Positions 1 through 5,695 of a stretch of 13,626 nucleotides of DNA are shown in pieces. Location: contig DXRF01000056.1 of assembly GCA_019411205.1 (NCBI GenBank), positions 1 through 13,626 on the forward strand, written 5' to 3'. Position numbers and translations under genes: made by a program. Source of the stretch: Parabacteroides sp. (GTDB lineage: Bacteria > Bacteroidota > Bacteroidia > Bacteroidales > Tannerellaceae). Within the stretch, counting starts at the first letter, position 1, and each line of letters opens with the position of its first letter. The notes beneath the pieces are model-generated. The model worked only from the letters and a program-made list of their open reading frames with translations, was not told where the DNA came from and did not search any database.

Positions 1-1
1 A

Positions 2-127
2 AAATTAGGTTTCTCGCGCATTATCATCCCGCACAATAACCTGAAAGGCTTTGACACGTCCAAGTGCAAGATGCAAATCGTGCAAGTGCGCAAGGTGGAG
101 GAGGCTTTCCGGCAATTGTTCGGATAA
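2..127 (+). CDS. radA: RadA/Sms DNA repair protein, C-terminal fragment (5' end outside window)
   Basis: An open frame enters from the left edge and stops with TAA at 125-127, leaving 41 C-terminal residues. The fragment reads KLGFSRIIIPHNNLKGF and ends VRKVEEAFRQLFG. From memory this is how Bacteroidetes RadA proteins finish: the end of the Lon-protease-like domain, with an 'IIIP..NLKG' strand-turn and a final 'V.KVEEAFR.LFG' helix. RadA is a cytoplasmic RecA-like ATPase that helps process recombination intermediates and promotes branch migration. The zinc finger, Walker motifs and KNRFG motif that would prove the call lie outside the window. The next gene begins 6 nt after the stop, so radA may be co-transcribed with the downstream envelope genes. 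The main uncertainty is the short length of the visible fragment. Confidence 0.78.
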   Translation, partial: KLGFSRIIIPHNNLKGFDTSKCKMQIVQVRKVEEAFRQLFG

Positions 128-133
128 GTTTAT

Positions 134-895
134 ATGTATATGAATAAAAGTGTTGTTTATCTATTTGTGAGTGTTTTCTTCCTGTTTACAAGCTGCGAGT
201 ACCGGCTGGGGGAGAATTTTATGGATTTTGGGAAGCTTCAGGTCGATTCGGTTTTGACGGATGTGCAGTTTTATGGTTTTGCCTATTATTCGGATGAAAA
301 GACCTATATTGTCGAAAATAGCGGAGCTGCCAGTTGCGAACTTTATATGTCGGCAGGGTTCGAGGTGGAAAGAATGATCGTCCGTTTAGGCGAGATGGAA
401 TGGGTAAGTGATGGGACACGATGTGATTTCATGTTGGATGTGAACCAGATTCCAAATGGCTCTTATGAGTTGTCGTGCGAAGTTTTCGCCCGGACGAATA
501 ACGGGACGGTTGCCGGGCAGGTCGGGGTTGAGCAGTATGTGGAAAAGCGCAGTTGGCCTCTTAAGGTAAATGCGCGTACGGGAAGTGACAAGAGCCTCCG
601 GTATCGGATGGACGAAAACGGACATCCCGAAATCTTTTGGGAAGTGGACGAATCTCTTCGTGACGGATTTGATCATTTTACGATTGAATATAGTTATGAT
701 AATATGACTTATATCCGGAGAAGCACCCGTTTTGACCAGCGCTCTTTTGTCGACAAAACTTATGCCGGCGCCGGTGGAACTTACGAAGTCTATATTTATT
801 TCAAAGACGAAACCATCCGTCCTTACTCTCTCGGTAAGGCAGTCTTGGATGTTTCCGATAACACGTCTAATCCTGAAAACAATCCGAAGAAATGA
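134..895 (+). CDS. Small outer-envelope lipoprotein with Ig/fibronectin-like folds, function unknown
   Basis: Encodes 253 residues. A hydrophobic N-terminus ends in the SPII lipobox FTSC (Cys21 from the first ATG), so the mature protein should be lipid-anchored in the envelope. The rest has alternating beta-strand character. Residues about 35-150 look like one beta-sandwich. Residues about 160-243 (PEIFWEVDES, then FTIEYSYDN, ending YEVYIYF) resemble a fibronectin type III-like domain. I recognise no catalytic motif and cannot assign a family. Two in-frame ATGs compete, at 134 and 140, spaced as atgtatatg; the later one gives a cleaner MNKSVVYL signal peptide. The gene starts 6 nt after the radA-like stop. 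Its stop overlaps the next start as ATGA, implying translational coupling with the barrel protein, so the two may work at the same membrane. Function is inference only. Confidence 0.85.
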   Translation: MYMNKSVVYLFVSVFFLFTSCEYRLGENFMDFGKLQVDSVLTDVQFYGFAYYSDEKTYIVENSGAASCELYMSAGFEVERMIVRLGEMEWVSDGTRCDFMLDVNQIPNGSYELSCEVFARTNNGTVAGQVGVEQYVEKRSWPLKVNARTGSDKSLRYRMDENGHPEIFWEVDESLRDGFDHFTIEYSYDNMTYIRRSTRFDQRSFVDKTYAGAGGTYEVYIYFKDETIRPYSLGKAVLDVSDNTSNPENNPKK

Positions 896-1590
896 AGCGA
901 GCCATCTTGTTTATATGCCTTCTGCTTGCATTTGTCCGGACGGGACAGGCGCAGTCCTTGACTGTTGAATATAATATCGGCCACGGCTCATATCAGATGT
1001 CCGATATGAAAGATTTTTTGAAAGGTATGGAGCTTCCTGTGACCAATGCGCAGATTACGGATGATTTCCCCGGTTATGTGACGCAGGATACCCGTGTTGG
1101 GATCGAATGGAGCCGCCACCATGTAGGAGTTCTTTTCAACTATATGAATACGGCAGGCAAGAAGGGGGTAACGGATTATTCCGGTTTTTGCAACTTCGAG
1201 TTACGCAACAAAGGATATAAGCTCGGAGCTTTTTACCGTTTCCGTTTGGTTAAGGAAGAAATTAGTATCTTTACATTCGAACCGTACATACAGCTTTCGA
1301 CAGGTGTCGTGCTGAACAAGATACACGAGGCGAACCGCCTGTTTATCGAATCCGCTCCCACAGCCGGATATTTGCAGGAAGATTATTTTTCAGGCAAGAA
1401 TTTTTTTGTGGAGCCTGCTTTCGGTATCAAGTTCGGTCTGTGCCGCCATGTTGCGCTGAACGTGAATATTGCGTATGAATGGGATGCTGTGAAACAGGAA
1501 CTTAAGAGCCGGTATTCGGATTTTAAAGTGGACTGGAGTGGATACAGGGCACAAGCCGGTTTGGTTTTTTATTTGAATTTAAAGAAGTAA
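892..1590 (+). CDS. Outer-membrane beta-barrel protein (porin-like, unassigned family)
   Basis: Encodes 232 residues with a clear SPI signal peptide: MKR, then ILFICLLLAFV, then cleavage probably after GQA (residue 20) before QSLTVEYNIG. The mature part is a run of amphipathic strands with alternating aromatic residues (VGIEWSRHHVGVLFNYM, YKLGAFYRFRLV, IFTFEPYIQLSTGVVL, FVEPAFGIKFGLC, VALNVNIAYEW). It ends with a strand reading AGLVFYLNL plus two lysines, typical of Bacteroidetes 8- to 10-stranded barrels. No plug or TonB box is seen, so it is not a TonB-dependent receptor. The start codon overlaps the preceding lipoprotein stop by 4 nt, and the following oxidoreductase starts 2 nt after its stop, so the three genes are surely one transcript. 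Pairing with a lipoprotein suggests an envelope complex, but the substrate or role is unknown. Confidence 0.85.
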   Translation: MKRAILFICLLLAFVRTGQAQSLTVEYNIGHGSYQMSDMKDFLKGMELPVTNAQITDDFPGYVTQDTRVGIEWSRHHVGVLFNYMNTAGKKGVTDYSGFCNFELRNKGYKLGAFYRFRLVKEEISIFTFEPYIQLSTGVVLNKIHEANRLFIESAPTAGYLQEDYFSGKNFFVEPAFGIKFGLCRHVALNVNIAYEWDAVKQELKSRYSDFKVDWSGYRAQAGLVFYLNLKK

Positions 1591-1592
1591 CG

Positions 1593-3179
1593 ATGATACA
1601 AGAATTACAACTCCGTATATTGCCCGAAGAGGCAGCCAGCGAACAGTCGTTGAAGCAGGTGGTAGCCCGTGAAACGGGAACATCTGTCCCGCACATTCAC
1701 ACCGTCCGGGTGCTGAAACGTTCCATCGATGCACGCCAGCGGACTATCTATGTGAATGTCAAGCTACGTGCTTTTATCGATGAGAAACCGGACGAACCTG
1801 AATTTCGGTCGGTGGAATATAAAGATGTATCGGCCGGGAAGCCGGTCGTAGTGGTCGGAGCGGGACCGGGTGGTTTGTTTGCCGCTCTCCGCTTGATAGA
1901 GCTTGGCTTGCGTCCGATCGTGATCGAACGTGGGAAAAACGTGCGCGAACGTAAAAAGGATATCGCCTTGATCAGTCGCGAACATAAGGTGAACGAAGAA
2001 TCCAACTATAGCTTCGGAGAAGGGGGAGCCGGCGCCTATTCCGACGGTAAGCTTTACACCCGAAGCAAGAAACGGGGATCGGTCGATAAGATTCTGAATG
2101 TTTTCTGTCAGTTCGGGGCGAGCACCTCGATCTTGGCTGATGCACATCCGCATATCGGTACGGACAAATTGCCGCGAGTGATCGAGAATATCCGCGAACA
2201 GATCATCCGCTGTGGTGGAGAAGTTCGTTTCGAGACACGAATGGATGCCTTGGTCATCCGGGGCGGGGAAGTCATAGGGGTCGAGACGAACACCGGAGAA
2301 AGTTTCCTGGGGCCGGTCATCCTGGCAACGGGCCACTCCGCCCGCGACGTATATCGCTACCTCCATGACCGGCAAATCCCGATCGAAGCCAAAGGGATTG
2401 CTGTCGGTGTCCGGTTGGAACATCCGCAGATGCTGATCGACCAGATACAATATCATCGCAAGGAAGGCAGAGGAAAATATTTGCCGGCAGCCGAATATAG
2501 TTTTGTGGCGCAGTCCGGCGGGCGTGGAGTCTATTCTTTCTGCATGTGTCCCGGTGGCTTCGTTGTCCCGGCGGCAAGTGGTCCCCGGCAGGTAGTGGTC
2601 AACGGAATGTCTCCATCCAATCGTGGTTCCCGCTGGTCGAACTCCGGCATGGTGGTGGAGATACGCCCGGAAGACTATCCCGAATTGATGAAACACGAAG
2701 AGGAGGCGGTCTGCAAAGATTCGCCGCTCGCATTGATGGCTTTCCAAGAACGTTTGGAAGAACTTTGCTGGCTGAACGGTGGGATGAAGCAAACCGCCCC
2801 TGCACAGCGGATGGTTGATTTCGTGAATAAGAAGAACTCATTCGATCTCCCCGATTCTTCTTATACGCCCGGTCTGTTGGCCTCTCCGCTACATTTCTGG
2901 ATGCCGGAGTTCGTCACTGGCCGTTTGCGTGAGGGCTTCCGCCATTTCGGTAAAGTTTCCAAAGGCTTCCTGACCAACGACGCGGTAATGATCGGGGTGG
3001 AAACCCGTACCTCTTCACCCGTCCGTATCCTGCGCGATAAGGAAAGCTACCAGCATATAACCTTGAAAGGTCTTTTCCCTTGCGGCGAAGGGGCCGGCTA
3101 TGCTGGCGGAATCGTTTCTGCCGCTATCGATGGCGAACGGTGTGCGGAAGGAGTTGCCGGATATTTATCCCTTGTTTAA
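1593..3179 (+). CDS. FAD-dependent oxidoreductase/dehydrogenase, COG2509 type
   Basis: Encodes 528 residues. After an N-terminal alpha/beta region of about 85 residues (IQELQLRILPEEA, VRVLKRSIDARQ), a Rossmann FAD-binding motif VVVGAGPGGLFAALRL appears with GxGxxG at residues 89-94 and the ribose-binding acid Glu112 in VIERG. A second conserved patch, FGEGGAGAYSDGKL (141-153), and a C-terminal FAD-closing motif, FPCGEGAGYAGGIVSAA (495-511), are features I associate with the uncharacterised COG2509 dehydrogenase family, which also includes larger proteins described only structurally. Substrate and physiological role are unknown. It is predicted to be cytoplasmic, with no signal peptide. Length is normal for the family. 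It is the last gene of its transcript, starting 2 nt after the barrel gene. The stop codon is embedded in the first palindromic unit of the repeat cluster that follows. Long open frames on the opposite strand are composition shadows. Confidence 0.9.
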   Translation: MIQELQLRILPEEAASEQSLKQVVARETGTSVPHIHTVRVLKRSIDARQRTIYVNVKLRAFIDEKPDEPEFRSVEYKDVSAGKPVVVVGAGPGGLFAALRLIELGLRPIVIERGKNVRERKKDIALISREHKVNEESNYSFGEGGAGAYSDGKLYTRSKKRGSVDKILNVFCQFGASTSILADAHPHIGTDKLPRVIENIREQIIRCGGEVRFETRMDALVIRGGEVIGVETNTGESFLGPVILATGHSARDVYRYLHDRQIPIEAKGIAVGVRLEHPQMLIDQIQYHRKEGRGKYLPAAEYSFVAQSGGRGVYSFCMCPGGFVVPAASGPRQVVVNGMSPSNRGSRWSNSGMVVEIRPEDYPELMKHEEEAVCKDSPLALMAFQERLEELCWLNGGMKQTAPAQRMVDFVNKKNSFDLPDSSYTPGLLASPLHFWMPEFVTGRLREGFRHFGKVSKGFLTNDAVMIGVETRTSSPVRILRDKESYQHITLKGLFPCGEGAGYAGGIVSAAIDGERCAEGVAGYLSLV

Positions 3180-3244
3180 AACATATATGTTTTGAATGCG
3201 AAACATAGGTGTTTTGAAATCAAAGCATATATGTTTTAAAATGG
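3179..3244. repeat. Three tandem 22-bp units with palindromic cores
   Basis: Three consecutive units at 3179-3200, 3201-3222 and 3223-3244 share the pattern AArCATAtaTGTTTTrAA plus a variable tail. The first contains a perfect 16-bp palindrome, AAAACATATATGTTTT, at 3178-3193. The second keeps AAACA and TGTTT arms around a TAGG centre, and the third keeps CATATATG. The 22-bp pitch is about two helical turns, so the palindromes lie on the same DNA face. The array starts at the stop codon of the oxidoreductase gene. It has only three units and no unique spacers, so it is not CRISPR. Possible roles are a protein-binding array, a transcript 3'-end structure, or a dispersed intergenic repeat family. 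Confidence 0.85.
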
Positions 3245-3253
3245 ATGCCTGCC

Positions 3254-3289
3254 GCTGTTCAAATGGGTAGGTGTTTCCTTCCGAACAGC
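3254..3289. other. Inverted repeat GCTGTTC / GAACAGC
   Basis: Seven-base perfect arms at 3254-3260 and 3283-3289 flank a 22-nt spacer. As RNA it would give a modest stem with a large loop. There is only a broken T-rich stretch downstream (agtatttctttt), so it is at best a weak terminator for the upstream transcript, and could instead be a protein-binding dyad. Confidence 0.35.
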
Positions 3290-3326
3290 AAGTATTTCTT
3301 TTCAAACCAACAAAACGGCATTTATC

Positions 3327-3346
3327 TCCGTATAAATCCGTATAAA
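3327..3346 (+). repeat. Perfect 10-bp tandem direct repeat TCCGTATAAA x2
   Basis: TCCGTATAAA occurs at 3327-3336 and again, without a gap, at 3337-3346. It ends 4 bp before the predicted -7 element at 3351. The repeat therefore occupies the place where a Bacteroidetes -33 box would lie, and no TTTG is present there. The pitch of one helical turn is what a dimeric or cooperative activator would need, so an operator is plausible. That role is inferred. Confidence 0.6.
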
Positions 3347-3350
3347 ATAG

Positions 3351-3358
3351 TAATTTTG
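3351..3358 (+). promoter_or_regulatory. Predicted Bacteroidetes -7 promoter element (TAATTTTG)
   Basis: TAATTTTG is an exact match to the TAnnTTTG -7 consensus used by the Bacteroidetes primary sigma factor. It lies 15 nt before the ATG at 3374, implying a very short leader. The -33 TTTG is missing at the expected 19-21 bp spacing; the 10-bp direct repeat occupies that region instead. This is probably the main promoter of the 3374-9375 gene group. Confidence 0.6.
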
Positions 3359-3373
3359 TAAGCTAATTAGGTT

Positions 3374-4729
3374 ATGTATATGCTAAGAACGGAAATTAGG
3401 AAACTGGGAGGATTGATTTGCTTCTTGTTTGTGGTGTTGGCCATTCAGGCACAGCAATATACGGTTACGGGAGGAAACGGGACTCCTTATTTGTTGGAAA
3501 ATCCAGGAAACCGTATACGGGTTTATCTGGTGTATGGAATGGATAATGTGGAGATTAGCTATACATCTTCGTCCACCAATCATCAATGGTATCGATATAA
3601 GCAAAAGGCATTGGACCGGGAGCCTGTTTCGTGTGAACAGAACGGAGCGACTTCTGTTATCCGGAATATAGAAGAGGGTACCGGGTATTATGTGGAGGAT
3701 CCGGCTTCCGGCTTGAATGGCTGGTATGTATGGATCATCGATTATAGCAAATACGCTTTTAATGTCGAGAGCATTACGGTCAAAGGAAACTGTGACGGCT
3801 TTTGGCTGGAAGGTTCTCCGGCTGTCCCGGTCATGTATTATTATACTCCGTCGGGAAGCCGGCTAGCGGTGAAGCGGGAGTTCGATGTTACTTATCAAAC
3901 ATTGGAGTGGTCTGAAGACAATAAGTATTTTTCGCCTAAGAACGTGCAAAGATCGTTGACGGAAGGACCGTATTCGGTAAAGATAAACGATAGCAATACA
4001 CTTCCGTTGTGCGATACGGAAGTCACGCTTTCCGGTGACCAGTTTGCGAAGCATTTCGGAGTGGAGAAATCGATCACTTCGGATACCTATCAGGCGGTGG
4101 CTGTAGAAGTGCATGTCGATACGACGTTTATGATGGATAATGCGGAGAATATGACAGCGGGAGACGGGGAATATATTTCAGCTCCGGCAACGGTCACTTT
4201 TCGGGCGTATGCCAATGATCCGGTAGTGACGCTGTACACCTGGAAGATATATAGGAGCGATCAGGAAAACGGGGCCGAGAATCCGTTGGTGGAATATAGG
4301 GATGATGAGATCGATTATACCTTTACGGAGAAAGGTAGTTATACGGCGGTTGTGACTGTCAGTAACGCGACGGGAGAATGCGAGGCTGTTTCCAATTCGA
4401 TTGAAATCAAGATTGCCGAATCGGAATTGCAGATCCCGAACGCTTTCTCGCCCGGCACGACGCCCGGTATCAATGATGAGTTTCGCGTTGCCTACAAATC
4501 GCTTGTGACCTATAAGTGCTGGATATTCAATCGGTGGGGGGTACAGATGTACCATTCTACTAATCCGGCTGAAGGATGGGATGGCAAAAAAGGTGGAAAA
4601 TATGTCGCTCCCGGCGTTTATTTTTATGTAATAGATGCAGTGGGGTCGGATGGCATTAAATATAATAAAAAAGGTTCTATAAATATTCTTAGACCCAAGA
4701 AAATTGATGATGAAATTATTGAACAGTAA
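3374..4729 (+). CDS. Secreted PKD-like protein with T9SS type B (gliding-motility-type) C-terminal sorting domain
   Basis: Encodes 451 residues. A signal peptide (LICFLFVVLAIQA, cleavage near residue 26 before QQYTVTG) is followed by a beta-rich region to about 260. A PKD/Ig-like domain spans about 265-347 (ATVTFRAYANDPVVTLYTW, ending GSYTAVVTVSNATGEC). The C-terminal module at 352-440 has the hallmark path IPNAFSPG, then NDEFRV, CWIFNRWGVQMYHS, GWDGKKGGKYVAPGVYFYVI and a final GSINILR. This matches the type B sorting domain of the type IX secretion system (CHU_C / gliding-motility C-terminal family), so the protein is predicted to cross the outer membrane and be released or surface-attached. 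No enzymatic motif is seen; a structural or adhesive role is a guess. Two starts, at 3374 and 3380, are possible. It overlaps the downstream transglycosylase gene by about 20 nt. Confidence 0.88.
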   Translation: MYMLRTEIRKLGGLICFLFVVLAIQAQQYTVTGGNGTPYLLENPGNRIRVYLVYGMDNVEISYTSSSTNHQWYRYKQKALDREPVSCEQNGATSVIRNIEEGTGYYVEDPASGLNGWYVWIIDYSKYAFNVESITVKGNCDGFWLEGSPAVPVMYYYTPSGSRLAVKREFDVTYQTLEWSEDNKYFSPKNVQRSLTEGPYSVKINDSNTLPLCDTEVTLSGDQFAKHFGVEKSITSDTYQAVAVEVHVDTTFMMDNAENMTAGDGEYISAPATVTFRAYANDPVVTLYTWKIYRSDQENGAENPLVEYRDDEIDYTFTEKGSYTAVVTVSNATGECEAVSNSIEIKIAESELQIPNAFSPGTTPGINDEFRVAYKSLVTYKCWIFNRWGVQMYHSTNPAEGWDGKKGGKYVAPGVYFYVIDAVGSDGIKYNKKGSINILRPKKIDDEIIEQ

Positions 4730-5684
4730 CAGTATAGCCGGTTTTATGGTGGGATGTGCAGTGTGTCTGACTGCCTGCCTCTCCATCAGTTCGAGTGATT
4801 CGGAAAAAGTGAAAGACCAACGTCCGGTCGTTTCATCAGTGACCATGTCGCCCGATATTCCTTCTTCCGCCTCTTTTTGCGGAAAGGATATCGATTTGAC
4901 GCGTTACAATATGCATGAGGGTTTTGACCGGGAATTGAGTAGTTTTACCTATTTCCATTCTACCACCATGCTGCTGATCAAGCGGGCAAACCGCTATTTC
5001 CCGATAATCGAACCGATCTTGAAGGCCAACGGTATTCCGGACGATTTCAAGTACCTGGCGGTGATCGAGAGTCATCTCGATCCGCGTGTCTCATCACCTG
5101 CACGGGCAGTAGGAACCTGGCAGTTGTTGGAAGGCACTGCACGGCAGTACGGGTTGACGATAACGCCTACGGTCGACGAGCGTTGCGATGTGGCAAAGGC
5201 AACCGAAGCAGCCTGCCGTTATCTGAAAGCAGCCTATGAAAAATATGGAGATTGGGCGATGGTCGCATCTTCCTATAATGCCGGTATGGGACGTATTTCA
5301 GGAGAGCTTGTCAAGCAGGATGCAGACAGTTCGTTCGATCTCTGGTTGGTGGAGGAGACCACCCGTTATGTCTATCGTATCATGGCTATCAAGCAGATAT
5401 TTGAAGCTCCTTATAAATATGGGTTCGTACTAAAGACACAGGATCTGTATAAACCGATCGCATGTGAGAGTGTTGCCGTCTCGACAGATATTCAAGACTT
5501 GTCTGGTTTCGCCAAGAAGAATGGAATTACCTATGCCGATCTGAAACGTTTCAATCCCTGGTTGCGAGATCGTAAATTGCTGACGGCAGGAAAAACATAT
5601 ACGATCCAGATCCCGAAAGAATCTGATATGTATTATAAGACGCCTAACACCTATGTGCATAATCCGGCCTGGGTGGTGAAATAA
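4707..5684 (+). CDS. Lytic murein transglycosylase lipoprotein (GH23, MltD-like) with C-terminal LysM
   Basis: Encodes 325 residues from ATG at 4707; ATG at 4710 is equally possible. A lipobox LTAC (Cys24) anchors it to the envelope. The SLT/GH23 fold occupies about 90-235: the presumed catalytic acid is Glu121 in LAVIES, followed by AVGTWQLLEGTARQYGL (134-150) and SSYNAGMGRI (188-197). These correspond to the ES, GxWQ and YNAG motifs of the family. A LysM-like peptidoglycan-binding domain sits at about 258-304 (DLSGFAKKNGITYADLKRFNPWL, ending TYTIQIPKE). The enzyme would cleave the MurNAc-GlcNAc bond of peptidoglycan, forming 1,6-anhydro ends. The gene starts inside the 3' end of the T9SS-cargo gene, so the two are translationally linked; cell-wall opening could assist secretion or envelope growth. 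uvrA begins 11 nt after its stop. Confidence 0.92.
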   Translation: MMKLLNSNSIAGFMVGCAVCLTACLSISSSDSEKVKDQRPVVSSVTMSPDIPSSASFCGKDIDLTRYNMHEGFDRELSSFTYFHSTTMLLIKRANRYFPIIEPILKANGIPDDFKYLAVIESHLDPRVSSPARAVGTWQLLEGTARQYGLTITPTVDERCDVAKATEAACRYLKAAYEKYGDWAMVASSYNAGMGRISGELVKQDADSSFDLWLVEETTRYVYRIMAIKQIFEAPYKYGFVLKTQDLYKPIACESVAVSTDIQDLSGFAKKNGITYADLKRFNPWLRDRKLLTAGKTYTIQIPKESDMYYKTPNTYVHNPAWVVK

Positions 5685-5695
5685 GAAAACTGAAA

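Noticed and set aside
1764..2792. Long open frame (342 codons) on the minus strand opposite the FAD oxidoreductase gene
   Set aside because: It lies wholly inside a strongly supported + strand gene; the translation has no recognisable domain and looks like a codon-composition shadow.
3179..3244. CRISPR array
   Set aside because: Units are directly adjacent, only three, 22 bp, without unique spacers, and no cas gene is present.
4704..4706. TTG as start of the transglycosylase gene
   Set aside because: Two ATGs follow immediately at 4707 and 4710 and give the same signal peptide; an ATG start is more likely.
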